This document shows, piece after piece, positions 43,158 through 56,183 of a DNA stretch of 64,000 bases. Every line of letters starts with the position of its first letter. The stretch's first letter is position 1. Position numbers and translations under genes: made by a program. This DNA comes from Sthenelais limicola (lineage: Eukaryota; Annelida; Polychaeta; Phyllodocida; Sigalionidae): positions 111,042,582 through 111,106,581 of the forward strand of contig OW804097.1 of the NCBI GenBank assembly GCA_942159475.1, written 5' to 3'. Under the pieces are notes generated by a model. It saw nothing but the letters and a program-made list of their open reading frames with translations, was not told the origin of the DNA and made no database searches.

Positions 43158-44965
43158 CATGCTTAAGATTACCAGTAACATTCAAATTCATGACTCATTC
43201 ATGACATTTTTTTTCTATTTTCATGATTGAAAGCATGTACATAATAAATCTGTTAACTAACTCATTGGTTTCAGTTGCTTAGAATATTGCACGCATTGCT
43301 ATGCAACTTGTGCAATATTCAAGCTCCTTAAACCAACTCATTAGTTAACCTGTATTTATATATACATTTGTGTTGCTGATGAGTAAAAAGTATTAATATT
43401 ACAAAAGGTTACCATACCTGGGCCAAAGTAAACACCTTTACAGTTTTGATAATCCCAAGCATTAAAAATCAATTGTGATAAAGAATTACCTCCACACAGT
43501 AGTGGTTTTTGTCACCTAGGGGTCTCCACTGATCGCTATTTATCCCCAGTCGCCTTTGAGGGAAGCCATTGGCATCTCCTGTACTGAGGATAACACAAGT
43601 CCCACAAGGCTACTTCATTTCAGTGTAAGTATACATTTCATTATGTCTGTGCTATAAAATGGAAACATGAACAACTTAATTAAATGTAGGTGGAACTAGG
43701 AAGATGGAACATATTGGTTTTGGTTTTTAGCAGGGAAACCTAGCTTTCAATGAAATGTATGTGAGATATTTCTGACATCACATATAAATGGTAGGTAAAT
43801 GCTTAGCAAACAAGACTGTACCATAAATATTTATATGCTATATCAAGCATAGCATTTCACAAATGCTGCATGTGTGTGACAGAATATTGAGGGACATTTA
43901 TTGTTGTTGTTGTCCAAATCCTTTATTTAGGTCAAATATATTTTACGTGTACAAAGTACAAAACAGTTTATAGATAAAAAGGATATTTCTGGCCATATAT
44001 TTTCATGTGTAGCCTGCCTTGTACTTATAAAGCTGGAGAAAAATAATGAGTTGTGTCCTCATACCATTAATATATTCTATTGCTAAACTCATATATTGTG
44101 GGTATTTAAAGTTCCAACTGACATTCACTCATGCCCTTGTTTATCACAACGCATGTCTTAGTTGTCCTGAAAGGGAATTAAGCACTTGACCCTTGTGTGC
44201 TATATATAGGTCACCTTTTTATACATCCCTTATATAGTTCATTCAGTGGATGTGATCGAAATACATACACAAGTGTAAGGTTAGTAGACAAAATTAATAC
44301 AAGGCCCATTGGAGTATTGCAATAAATGCTCCTCCATGTTGTCTCATTGTGTCAAAAATACACTGGAGATGTGCCATTGCTTAGAACTTTACAATTAATT
44401 GTCATACATGTCTGAGAATTCCATATATCATTTAATTTTGTTATATAATGAAAAGTAGAATATTAAAAAAGTAGAATAATGAAAGAAAGACAAAGAAAAT
44501 AAAAGAAACCCCGCTAAGGGTTGTAAACAAACATATATGATAAATGTAAAAGTTGTCATGGCATCATATGGATCACAAAATAATACATAATCTGAAAACA
44601 AAATGAATAATTAATGATGATCCCTAATTTATTAAATATTAAAAAAAAAGAAAAATTGAAACCGGTGTGTACAGCGTGGAAGCAAGTGAGAGAATGAGGT
44701 GGTGAGAGAGGGAGGTGACCGGTGTAGGGAACCAGTCCGGTCACTCGCCTGAGAGTGGCCACTAGCAGCAGGGGGAGGGGGGAACTCGGCCCACCAATAA
44801 CCCCATTGAGGCGGTTGCATAAATGTGACTCATATACCCTGTGGGAACTGTCACTATAGTGTCAATCATGGTAGATGTTGCATTGAAAGGACAGTCTATG
44901 ATAAGACTTAACTGTCATAGTCTGTGTAAGTACATTTGGAGTTTTTGGATAAAGGTTAGGATGTT

Positions 44966-45709
44966 ATAGCATTGTCTGAAACTTGGCTAGACCAGTATGA
45001 TAATAGTATCCACTATCAACACCCGCACTATGTTATACATAGACTGGATCACGATAGTAGGGTTCAGAAACGAGGTGGTGGCCTAGCTCTGTAAACTCAT
45101 AATGATATACACTGTGATATAGACAAGTACAAGGAGTTCAACAAAATCAGTTCTTCTATTGAATGTCAATGTGCAGAAATTAAGATAGGTAATTACGGCA
45201 AATTTGTGTTACTGAACTTGTATAGGCCTCCTGGCAATAACCCAGCGCTATTTCTTGAACATATTGAACAGGTCCTGATTATGTTAATAAGGTACAAAAA
45301 AAAGATCATCATCTGCGGAGATTTAGACATTGATATGTTGAAGGAGAGTAGGATAAAAATGAGACTGCTTAATCTAATGAACAATTTCTCTCTATCCAGT
45401 AAGATAGATAAGGCCACTCAAATCACTAAAAATAGTTCAACCTGTATTGATGTGATCTTCACCAATGTTGACAACAGGAAATGTAAAACTCTTGATATCC
45501 AGATATCTGACCATTTACTGATCCTTGCCACCTATGGGAAAAGAGGGGTACCCATTAGGGAAAGGAGTTACAAATGGGTTAGTGTAGGAATGAGGTACAA
45601 GATGAATAAGTTCAGGGATGAAGTACAATCAGAACGAGAAACATTGATCTTACGGATGAAAACTGTGATGTTAACACTGTCTGGTCAGAATATTTCAAAA
45701 CTGGATTGA
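44966..45709 (+). pseudogene. LINE endonuclease domain (broken)
   Basis: Reading from ALSETWLDQYD, a stop TAA at 45,092-45,094 interrupts the frame. It then stays open through LLNLYRPPGNNPALFLEHIE, IIICGDLDIDML, STCIDVIFTNVD and QISDHLLILATY. These are the GDLN-like, DxxxTN and SDH motifs of the apurinic-type endonuclease that nicks target DNA. The usual Asn of GDFN is Asp here (GDLD). It ends at TGA 45,709. Confidence 0.75.
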
Positions 45710-46110
45710 TTGTAGTAATGACATAACGCTTTTGTAGTAGCTAAAAATTCCAATTCTGCTGTTGATTGGAATGAAGCGCAACAGAAAAAGAAAGAGGTAG
45801 GAAGGTTGATACACAAAAAGAAGAAGGATTTTTTATTGCGCAAAGTCAATGCTTTCAGTAATAATCCCAAAAAATTCTGACGGGCCCTTCATGAAATTTA
45901 CGATCCGAGACACTCAAATACTAACACAACTTTAGAACAATTCAAGACCCCGAACGGTTTGATAACTGGCCATGATGCCATGAACTTCGCTAATGATTTC
46001 TTTGCATGCATTGGTGAGGGAAACCTCACCATAATGCCAAACCCTGAAGTTACGTACAAACCGTTTTTGACATCCTTCCAAACGGGACAGAAGCAGAGAT
46101 AGATAAAATT

Positions 46111-46976
46111 GTGCGCAAAATTGACATAAACAAAAGCTCTGGTTTTACTGAGCTAGACTCACGACTTTTGGTATACTCTCTTTTGGCAAATTTGACCTTC
46201 GTCACTGCATTTATGAATGTTATAATTGATAGAGGTGTTATTCCGAGTGCCTGGAAAACGGCTCCGGTTGTACTTATACCGAAAAAGGGTGACCTAACAA
46301 TTATTGCTATAACCATGGTTCCATTGACTAGTAAGATTCTTGAGAGGATTGTGTTTAATAACCTGTACGAATTTCTAGAAAGGACAAATTTCTTCTATTC
46401 CGGCCAATATGGCTTTCGAAGTAACCTGTCAACTGCAGATGCGGTATAGGAAAAAGGGAAAAGTGATGTGGCGATATATTTTGACATAGCAAAAGCCTTT
46501 AATTTGATAAATCATATCTTGTTACTTGACAAAATGAGAGGTATAGGTCTCAGTATGATTTTGATGAATCGAGTCACTGATTTTTTTTTAACAATAGGAG
46601 ACAGCTCGTCAGGAACCGGGATGGGAGGTCAAACAGCATCGGGGTCTGCAGTGGTGTCCCTCAGGGCTCACTGTTGGGCCCTTTGCTGTTCAACATCCTT
46701 ATCAATGACCTGGCGAATGTTGACTTTCCCGGCGAAATCATTCTTTATGCCGACGATACGGTGATTTTGATCGAAGATGAAGATAAAAATACACTACATG
46801 ATAAAGCCAACAGCTCTATTGTGAAGTATATTGAGTGGTGCAGGGCAAATGGATTAACAGTCAATGCATCAAAAACCGTATACCAAATTTTTGGACCTAG
46901 ACAAATCTCGAAAAATTTGGGGAATTGTTTTGTATGGATGTCAAAATACAAGGTGTTAATTCTTTCAAATATCTAG
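46111..46976 (+). pseudogene. LINE reverse transcriptase (broken)
   Basis: Motifs in order: IDINKSSGFTELDSRLL, IPSAWKTAPVVLIPKKGD, SKILERIVFNNL, SGQYGFRSNLSTADAV, then TAG at 46,447. Next come YFDIAKAFNLINH, a frameshift near 46,600, GVPQGSLLGPLLFNILINDL and the catalytic YADD at 46,746-46,757. Homology continues to about 47,480 through further shifts (SFKYLETIITGD, FSNCLILSAGKTLRKRI). No function can be expected from this copy. Confidence 0.8.
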
Positions 46977-47631
46977 AAACGATTATTACAGGAGATATGT
47001 CTTGTAGAAAGCATATTGAGAAAGCTATGTCAACCACAAATTGGAAAATATCTGAGTTGAAACGGAGACGAAAGTACATGTCTAATGAGTTATGTGGCCG
47101 CTTGGTCAAAACCTACATACTCCCCCTCCTCGAGTTTTCTAATTGTCTGATTTTAAGTGCAGGAAAGACTCTTAGAAAACGCATCCAAAGAGTATGGAAT
47201 AGAGCCTTACTTTTGGCGTATGGACAAGAAAGAACAAACAACGAATGAAAAACGCTGTCAGGTATATTGCCCCTTGAAAAAAGAGCAGAAATCGCTGCTT
47301 TTGAAAATACTCTTCAGAAAGAAAGATCAGTACAAACCACTAGTGAATGATGGTTGTATGCTTCGTGGCAGGCAGATAGGGATGTTCAAATTAAGTAGAA
47401 ACAAAAACAGGGAAATACCGGGGCCGTGTGTTTTACAAAATCAAAAAGACATGGAACAAGTTTCCAACAGATATGAGAACTGAGGGAGACTGAGAGACCT
47501 TCAACAAAATGGTAAAACAAGAATTCTTAAGATGGGACGGTCTAGGGTAGTATAAATTATACTATTTCAATATATCTCGGTTATTTTTCTGGTTCTCCGG
47601 TTACCTGATTTTTGAACTGGAAGATGTAGCG

Positions 47632-48325
47632 GTGGATGTATACTGTCTGTTCTTAGTGATATAATTTTAGATTAGAATACAAGATGAGAAGAGATTATAA
47701 AGAACACATTTATATTCTGTGCCTGTGTAATTAAAATGTATGGGATGGCATAACAGCCCATGTATGATATTTGTTCTTAACGATGTGGCTTGGAGAAGAT
47801 GTGACATAACTAAGAAGAGGTTATAATGGACCTATTGTATACCTTGTCTCTTGTATGGATAATGTATTGAAGATATAACACTTATAATTTAAATGTTCTG
47901 TGCTTTTGAGCTCTGTAACTTGATAATAGTACAGTTATCATGAGACTTCATAAGAAGGGACTGTCCATGTTTTTTGAAGTAGGCGATGTAACAGTGAATG
48001 TATATTGTCTGTTTTTAATGATTTAGCTCTAGAGTAGAACACAAGTTAAGAGGAGGTTATATATGAACACACGGTTTTCTGTGCCTGTGCAATGATAATG
48101 TATTATATTATATGGGTTGACTGTAACAACTTGTGTATGAGTTTTGTCCTTAACGATATGGCCTTGGAGAAGATGTTGACCTAATTAAGAAGAGGTTATA
48201 ATGGACTATGTATTCCTTGTCCCTTGTATGGATAATTTATTGAAGATATAACACTTATAATCTTAAATGTTTGTGATTTGAGCTTGTAATTTGATTATAG
48301 TACAGTAATCATGAGACTTTTATAA
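47632..48325 (+). repeat. Tandem duplication (about 350 bp x2) in LINE tail
   Basis: 47,632-47,990 and 47,991-48,325 share, in order, GTATA(C/T)TGTCTGTT, CTGTGCCTGTG, CTTAACGAT(G/A)TGGC, AAGAAGAGGTTATAATGGAC and ATTGAAGATATAACACTTAT. They are diverged by some 15-20% by eye. Confidence 0.7.
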
Positions 48326-49082
48326 GGCAACGTACAAAGACATCACTGAGTGATACACTGCGTTTTTTCAATTGTTCGGATGAATATTATGTAATTGGCC
48401 TTTAAAGCTGCCCTACCAGGTATTTTTTATACAAACTTCAAATCTCACTTATTTAGAGAGCAAATACCCTACCCAACCCTATCCTAAGAGTTTGGGTCTC
48501 TTTCTTAGGGTTAAATATAATATTTGAGATGAAATACTCCTCCGAAAAACATTGGTGTACATCCTAACTCGCCATGTCTGTTAGGTGGCGACCTCTCTTG
48601 GTCCCAGAATTGTCTTGGGCATGCGCACAAAGAGACAATTCCTACACACAGAGAGACAAACATGGGGCTGGGCCTGGCACAGAGGCCACACCCTGTGTCA
48701 ATAGAGGGCATCTATTAAACCCTGTGATCGCCTGAATGGACAGTTTCTGTGTATCCCTGGTCGCAAAATCACAGAATTTAGACATTTATCTTACTTTTCA
48801 TTAAGTAAGAGATTGATAACATTGAGATTGGAAACTTATATGAAGGTAATTCTGGAAGAACCACTCAATCTTAATTCCTGGGAAAGCAGCTTTAATACAA
48901 TAAAAAAAAAGAGGCTGCTGTTGCCCTGTTACAAAGCAGGACATCAGCAGCCCCTCAATGGAGGTTATTAATCGTTTTAGTCCCTGCATAGTGTGGTTAT
49001 ATAGTCCCTGGGCCGTTCAGAGGCTAAAGCAATACAATTACAAGTAAACTATTTATTTGTAATAAAGATATCTATCCTACAG

Positions 49083-52000
49083 ATGGAGCCAGTATTGAAC
49101 ATAGAGGATCATCATGAAGGGGTCAGACTGAATGAACATGCCGTAACCCAGGCAGGTTCAGACCATCAGGCCGTTACAGACTTCTATACTAAATGGGGGC
49201 TCAAGTATGATGAGGTGAGATACATAATCTATTAGATCTTGGAATGGTTGTTTATATCAGAAGAATAACAATTTTCACTGACTAAAAGAAGCTAAAGATT
49301 ACATGTACATGTACAACCAATTTGATCTATAGTAAATTTTCTGATGCTTTGAGATGTATTATTGATTCCAATTGCATCATCATTTTAGGAAAGTTACAGT
49401 AGAGTATTCTGTGTTCTAGAAGAAGGAATGAAAAATCATGGTTTCTATATTATATTTCAGACCATTATTTACCTCCACTAATCTGACATAGTCTAATTAA
49501 TGTTGGATGGGAAGAAATACTCGATTATTTTTATACATTGTAATTTTCATATGATCATTCTACATAAATCCAACATATATATTTGCTTTTACTGTCTGTG
49601 ACCTGGGCTTTTTTTGAAACATATTTTAGGTAAAGCCACTATGGCTTGGCAGAGTGTTTTAGAAAGATGGGAAAATTGATTTTTTTTTTGTATTTTCCTT
49701 TTATGTATAAAATAATGGGAAAATGAGATAATATGTGAAATGGTATGATAGTGAGAGGGGAGGGTGATGGGTATTTACCCTGTCTATTTGAATAATCCAA
49801 ACTTCTCACAGCCAAAGTGAGAGTGTCATGCGGTAAGATGTGACACATATGAGTAAGGCCAACATAGAATTAACTCTTTGGAAGGGACTAAATTAAGCCT
49901 TAGTTTAATAAGAAATATTTTTCTGCAGCAACTGACCAACTACTACCCTGGACCTAAGAACATGACAAATGTATTGGTACATCATCTAGCTGGTAAGCAT
50001 GAGGCTTTGATATTGGACATAGGCTGTGGTACTGGACTTGTTGCTGAAAAGGTGAGATGATTACTGAATGCATTACTAGCTGCTGAAGTTTAGGTATTAT
50101 CATCAGCTAAGGAGTAGGCCTATTAATAAATTGTTACAAGTGGTGTAACATAAAAGTGGACGAAGAATTAGAGTTGAAGTAAAGTTTATGTTTATTCCTG
50201 GTACAGGTATAATGTGGCATAACCCAGATGTTCTTAGGCCGGTAACTAAAGAACAACGGTGAGACAGTCCCCTATATGTGGGTTAATGAACAATGGTTCA
50301 CTAGCCCATTAGCCCTACCTGTGATTGGCCAGGTGTGGGTCAGCCAATGGGCGACTAGCACCCAGTCGGTGCTGTCAAAAAACATGCAATGTATTACAAA
50401 ATAAAGGTTTAGTGAGCTAGTATAGGCATGTATATATGACACAATGACATTACCTGACATTAATCATGGTACCACTAAACATTAATCAGGATTTGGTGTA
50501 CATTGTGAACCATTCGTGAAAATATTGCCATATCAACAACTGAGAACAAATACAATTTATTTCTAAAAATGTCGCCACAGTCATCTAAACATTCCTTAAT
50601 TATCATGTATTAACAAAGAGTATTCTTTTTGGAAAACCTCTCTGAAGAAGTGTCAAATGAAAGTTTTAAAAATATAAAAGTTAGCAGCTAAAGTTTAGCA
50701 GATGAGGATTTAATGGGCAGTTAACAAAATATTATAAGCCAAAACCAAAGGCGAAACGCGTAGGGTTGCGAAATAAAATGCTGAAACAGCAATTTCGATG
50801 ATTTGTTTTCAGTCGAGTTGACTTCCATCTTCAACATTAAATATTATAATTATATTGCCTAGCATTAATCATGGTACCTCAAATCACAAATCAAGATTTG
50901 CTGCACCATGTCGCCAGAGTCACCTAAACAATCCTTAATACTGAGTGCTTGATAAATAGTATCGCCTTTTTAAATAATGATGGTGGCCATCTCTCATTAG
51001 TGGGCATGTATTTATTTAAAAAGGGTGTCTTCTAATACAGTTTTTGTATTCATCATGCAGTTAGCTGAACATGGATACACTAATGTAGAAGGTTTGGATC
51101 CATCTAAAGGTATGACCGACAAAGCCAGAGCCAAGAACCTCTACAAGAAGATCTATGATGAATACCTCACTGATGATGTACCCTGTCTAGAATCAGGTAT
51201 CAACCATATTAAATGCTCATGACTGATATCATAGGATTATGTGATTTAATTCCAACAGGCAATGTTTCTCTCCCTCGGCAAATTCAGTATTGTATCATCT
51301 TATGGTAATGATACTGGATGTAAACAGCCGACTAGCTCTGACTGTTAACCATTATATCAAGGACTTCCGGTTCGCGCCAAAATTGAACAAAAGGTTTTTC
51401 ACTCTGCTGGAGTACTAATACCCCTTTTTTTCAGGTAGGAAGTCGCAGAATATCCCGAATTCAGGATAAGAATGAACATTAACATAATAGGATTAATCCA
51501 CACAGAGGTATACCAAAGTGACTGTCTGCTAGTGTAAGGTTTAAAATAACAGAAATCTAATTCTGAGAAAGTGATCTGCACAGATTAACGCCTGACGCCA
51601 TCTTGACTCCTCCACGGCTGTGCCTGGAGGATTTAAAAAGGATTATTGTCTATACAGTGCAAATAAGAACAAAAAGACTGAAAATTACAGATTGGAATCA
51701 TAAATACGGAAGAACCTGAAGTACCGAGTTACGTTGTAATGGATTAACCCTGGAATAACACAGTTTTACAGAAGTAACCCAGATCGTAGCGTTGGCAGAA
51801 TAACGGGAGTCTTTACTGGTGCAGTGGTGCCATCTGGTGGATATATTTATCATCTAGGCCTATTAACAAGCCCCTTTGGTTCGATTCCTCCCCCACAATG
51901 AGTGAGGGCTGAGATCAAGGCCTCAGGGCACTGGTTGAATCAATGAGGAACCAGGAGATGGAATATTACCAAAAGCAAAAGAAAAACATTCAAACCCTAC

Positions 52001-55000
52001 TTGAATTGCTTGAAAAGCATGAAGAAATTGAAGTGGATGAGTCAAATGAGAGTACCAACAAGGTCGCCATTTTGAAGGTTCAGGGGCCCAATCTCATGGT
52101 ACTGTCAGAAAGGTCTGATAACATAGTCATAGAGAAGAGAGAATACCTGGAACAGTTGAAGCTAGCAGAACAAAAGGATCCCAGTTGGAAAGAATACAAG
52201 AAACCCTTCTCCTGCATGGCAGTTGCCTCAGGCAACAGAATCCAAGACAACTTGTACACTAAAGTCTTAAACATTATTGAAAAGCTCTTGACTTTCCCCG
52301 ACATAAAAATAAGGACATATTACAAAGTAAATGGACGGTTGTTGTTGGATCCAGGTTAGACTGGCCAACATAAACAAGGCAGCTTGTCTCAGAAGATTGA
52401 CATTGCCCCTGCCCTATGTTTATTGATTAAATACATTTATTTGGTTTTTCTACTACAGCTTTCTGGTATAAAACGAATTTTTGTCTGGTCTTAATTGTTG
52501 AGAAAGACTTCCCCTGATGATGAATAAATGATGTACTTATGGTGTATTCAAAGGGTCATTAACCTTCATGCAATATTACAGATGAATTAATCATGTGACC
52601 TTTGTGTAAAAATCGAGTTGCAAAAACAAAGATATGTAGTAATTTATACCTTTAAATTCAAACGTGTCAGCAAAGAAGAGGAAAAGCTATGGAGACGCCT
52701 AGCAGAAGATATTGTTGAAAACATTGAATTCTTAAAAAATGATTCATATTTGCCTTTAATACCTTGATATGACATGTTTTTAGAAATGTATATGCCCAGA
52801 TGGCAGGTGTCAGTAATAAAGTCTGTTGTAAAAACAAAACAAAAACCATTATATCAATGTGTATGATTTTCTCTTTCACAGGGCCCCAAAAGTACCAAAC
52901 ATTAAGTATTTTGGGATGAGATTGGCTGATTACACACGCCTCTCATGCTTTCCACTTATTTTAATAGGTTTTATTCTCATTAAATCCTAGCAAATTCTGG
53001 GGTTTGCCCACATCAGACAGTTCTCTCTTGGATTTTCCCTCCTCCTTTGTTCTAGGCCTGTGTGGGTTAGTGGGTTATATCATGCCTCAAGCCTTTATTT
53101 GCACACAAACCCTTGAACCAAACACTCTGGTCGGTTCCTAACTCCCTATTATATCAACCAAAGCCAATCTTACATAAATGATAATTTATCTGATAGCTTC
53201 ATTAAATGATGACAATTTTATCGACAAGATTTGACTTTATACAGTTGATAGTAGTAAAAAGGTTGTTTTAGGTGTCAAAATGCATGATTCCGAATAAAAT
53301 AATGGATGTTACAAATGGTACCCCATACAATCATGTTTATTCAGAAGTGCTCAGTGTATAATGTAGTTTACCATAGCTACTATCTTGGTCGACTGTTTTA
53401 ACATTACTATCCATGGTGACTATTGATAATCATTAGTTACCACAGGATGTTGACGTCCAGGTGCCTATGGTTTTTGGGGAAAACCCATGGCGGGGCATAA
53501 TTAAATGATTAATTATCTGACGGTTTCATTGAATGATGGATTTGATTTGACTCATCAACATATTGATCTATATTCCTCTGATTTTGAACAGATAAATATG
53601 ATGTAGTTGTTGGATGTGGGGTGTTAGCAACGGGACATATTCCACCTGCTGCGATGAGAGAAGTCCTGAGATGTCTCAAACCAGGTATATCATACTTAGG
53701 TCATAATATCGTTCTTAGGTTATCCAGTGTTGATATATGTTGTAATGTGATGTCAAGCCAAAATATCATATTTGTTATCTTGTTTTGTCTGATATATTTG
53801 GGATTTGCACATGTCAGTCCTGTATTTATGGTCCTGGGTAAGACCTTAAAGTGCCTTTCTGTCTCTTTTCTCTGTCTCTCTCTCTCCTACTTCTCTATCT
53901 CATATTTCCTTGGTATGATCATAAACTGCCTCCCTCTCAGCTCTCCCGCCCTTGATATAACACTTCAAAGTGTTGATAAGGGCGTAAAGCAACCAATCTC
54001 ACTCACTCACTCACTCACTCAAGCCAAAATATCATATTTGTTATCTTGTTTTGTCTGATACATATGGGATTTGCACATGACAGTCCTGTAGCACTGCTCT
54101 ATAAATGAATACCAAACTACTGAGTGACTGATATTAATAAATTGAACTTTCTGTCAAAACTACACTAATTGAAATAAAGCCCAGTAATGCTGACTTCATT
54201 AGGCCCATGTATGAATTAGAATGCAACAAGGTGCAGTTCCATTCACTATTAATATGTTACCCTAGCCTATAGAAGAAGAATATTTCATAACTGAAGATTT
54301 TCTGTTGTTACTGAGGGACCATGGTGCCCAACATAGCACCATATCTAAATGCATGATAAACAGCAATGCTGACTGCTTTGCAACTCCCACCACGGCCCAT
54401 TGGGCAATGACTTCACAAATTTATTAAAATATTTAACAAGAAATATGTAGTGCCATGAAGTAACATTAAACACTTTCCATATACTACTTGTATTGAAAGC
54501 TCTATACAACTATACCCTATACAGCTACTATTTAACACCAGATGGACCTGTACGCCATAACTGTGTATTTACTGGGTTTCCATCATATACCATTACCAAT
54601 GTCATCATGTGTCAAGTTCAAACACCCTTATGTATGACACTGTAAATATACCAGCGTCTCGCCTTGTGCTTCATTATAATCAGAGCAATAATATTAAACG
54701 CTTGTCTGTGTTATTTATTCTCCTCCTCAAGGAACTATGGGTCATTACAAATATAATATGTATGCAAATCATAAGAAAATAATCATATCGGCACCTTCTA
54801 TGTGGTCCCCTTACAATCTCTTTTGAAGTTTCTGATTTTCAATGAATTCATACACTCATACTTGCATTCAGGTGGCCTTGCTGTCTTTATGACTGGAGCA
54901 GCCTTCCTCAAGGACGGACCTGTCCGCCAGGAAATCAACCTGATTGCTAAGGAAGGAAAGTGGAATATGGTGGAATGCATCACGGCACCTTTCATATTAG

Positions 55001-55041
55001 AAAAAGATGGATGTATACTTGTCCTCAATAAATCTGAATGA
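49083..55041 (+). CDS. METTL27: METTL27-like methyltransferase, copy C
   Basis: Exons 49,083-49,214; 49,929-50,051; 51,061-51,196; 53,592-53,684; 54,872-55,041, with the same lengths and phases as copy B, giving 217 residues. The protein differs from B at only a handful of places, mostly in exon 1 (MEPVLNIEDHHEGVRLNEHA; TKWGLKYDE) plus VAEK for VAEQ and FILEKDG for LVLEKDG. Exon 3 is identical. The SAM-binding CGTGLVAE and the DPSKGMTDKARAK and CGVLATGH motifs are intact. Intron 3 holds a 1.48 kb retroposon in the gene's orientation. Intron 4 is only 1.2 kb and gives the empty site for the Ngaro element of copy B. Confidence 0.8.
51361..52843 (+). mobile_element. Young retroposon with 14-bp target duplication in METTL27-C intron 3
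   Basis: AACCATTATATCAA stands at 51,347-51,360 and again at 52,844-52,857. Arm B has it once, joined to TGTGTATGATTTTC near 32,185. The 1,483-bp insert has a GC-rich leader, one ORF (51,943-52,359) and an A-rich end (TTGTAAAAACAAAACAAA). This is the mark of LINE-driven insertion. No reverse transcriptase is present, so it is an ORF1-only (half-LINE), SINE-like or processed-gene insert. Confidence 0.8.
51943..52359 (+). CDS. 138-residue protein of the retroposon, family unknown
   Basis: From ATG (MRNQEMEYYQKQKKNIQTLL) the N-terminal 45 residues are strongly helical and charged, a likely coiled coil. A middle part (STNKVAILKVQGPNLMVLSE) is followed by a C-terminal half with SCMAVASGNRIQDNLYTKVL, ending NGRLLLDPG. 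Size and the coiled coil recall LINE ORF1 proteins, but I see no RRM or zinc knuckle. It could instead be a captured cellular gene fragment. The frame is clean in a young insert, so it may be functional in the source element. Confidence 0.45.
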   Translation: MRNQEMEYYQKQKKNIQTLLELLEKHEEIEVDESNESTNKVAILKVQGPNLMVLSERSDNIVIEKREYLEQLKLAEQKDPSWKEYKKPFSCMAVASGNRIQDNLYTKVLNIIEKLLTFPDIKIRTYYKVNGRLLLDPG

Positions 55042-55174
55042 TTCGAAATAAAATCAACAGAGAAAAAACGATGAGCCATGTTTTAGTGAAATTGTTTAAT
55101 ATTATTACACCATTTGCACATATTTATAAGTAGAATTTCACTGTCTCGGGACTGCAGTGGCTCGCGATTGTATT

Positions 55175-55760
55175 ATGTACAACAACTAATGTGAAGTATC
55201 TTATTTGTAGCATTAATATTTTTACAACATATAGTCCAGAATGAGATCAACATATCAGCACCAAAGAGCTAGTTAGGCCTATATTATAGTTAAGCTAAAT
55301 GATGAGTACGACACTTATGTGTAACAGCTCATATTTCAAGCTCATAACGACTACACGAAAGCCAATCTTTGGATAAATTTACTCTTTCAGGGATTTTAAA
55401 TTTTAAAGGCAATGTCAAATATCCTCAGATACACCTATATAGTATTGACTATTTTCCAGCCTTATTTAGCAGAATTTACTCAAATTAATGGGTAGATCTG
55501 CCGATTGTATATTTTCTGAAAATCTGACCCATGTACAACAACTAATGTGAAGTGTCTTATTTGTAGTATTAATATTTTTACAACATATACTCCAGAATGA
55601 GATCAACATATCAGCACCAAAGAGCTAGTTATATTATAGTTAAGCTAAATGATGAGTACGGGCACTAATGTGTAACAGCTCATCTCTCAAGCTCATAATG
55701 ACTACACGAAAGCCAATCTTTGGACATCTATGTTAAATTTACTCTTTCAGGGATTTTACT
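55175..55760 (+). repeat. Local duplication downstream of METTL27-C
   Basis: GTACAACAACTAATGTGAAG and the following 220 bases (to ACTCTTTCAGGGATTTTA) occur at 55,175-55,397 and again at 55,533-55,760, separated by the right half of an M3 MITE. Arm B has one copy (40,279-40,500) next to the full MITE. Unequal exchange or a mispaired repair is the simplest explanation. Confidence 0.7.
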
Positions 55761-56183
55761 TGTCAGGTATGTTGTACAAATGTATAAAATATAGACCTAC
55801 CAATCAAAATATGGGAGTAAATTAGGTGCATTCTACGCATGCATATGACATGGGCTAATCTGGCCCTCTTTTTGTAGATATGCACCCCTTATCATGGCAT
55901 AAAGACATTATAATGATGCATGGAGTTGCTATTTGGAGGATGGAATGGGAAGAAAATGATACTGTATAGAGTGTAATATCTATATAAATAGAGCCAATGA
56001 TAAAGCCAAAGTTCACACTTGATGTGATGGTTTTTTAAATTCAATTGTTCTTCAGGAAGGCAACATTTTATCTAAAGCTATGTTTAGTATTCATTTGTTG
56101 GTTGATTTAGAGCTAAAACTGCTAAGATATCAACATGGAAGGTGATATGGATCCAACATAGTGTTGTTCTAAATGTTACACCT

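Larger units (their letters stand above)
44620..48912 (+). mobile_element. Decayed LINE inserted in arm C
   Basis: Arm B lacks this 4.3 kb (compare 30,060-30,135), so it is an insertion. In order it holds a G-rich 5' part (44.65-44.82 kb), an APE-type endonuclease, a reverse transcriptase and a long non-coding tail that ends in an A-rich run, AATAAAAAAAAA, near 48,900. The frames carry stops and shifts. Motif style is that of CR1/Jockey-group LINEs. Confidence 0.75.
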
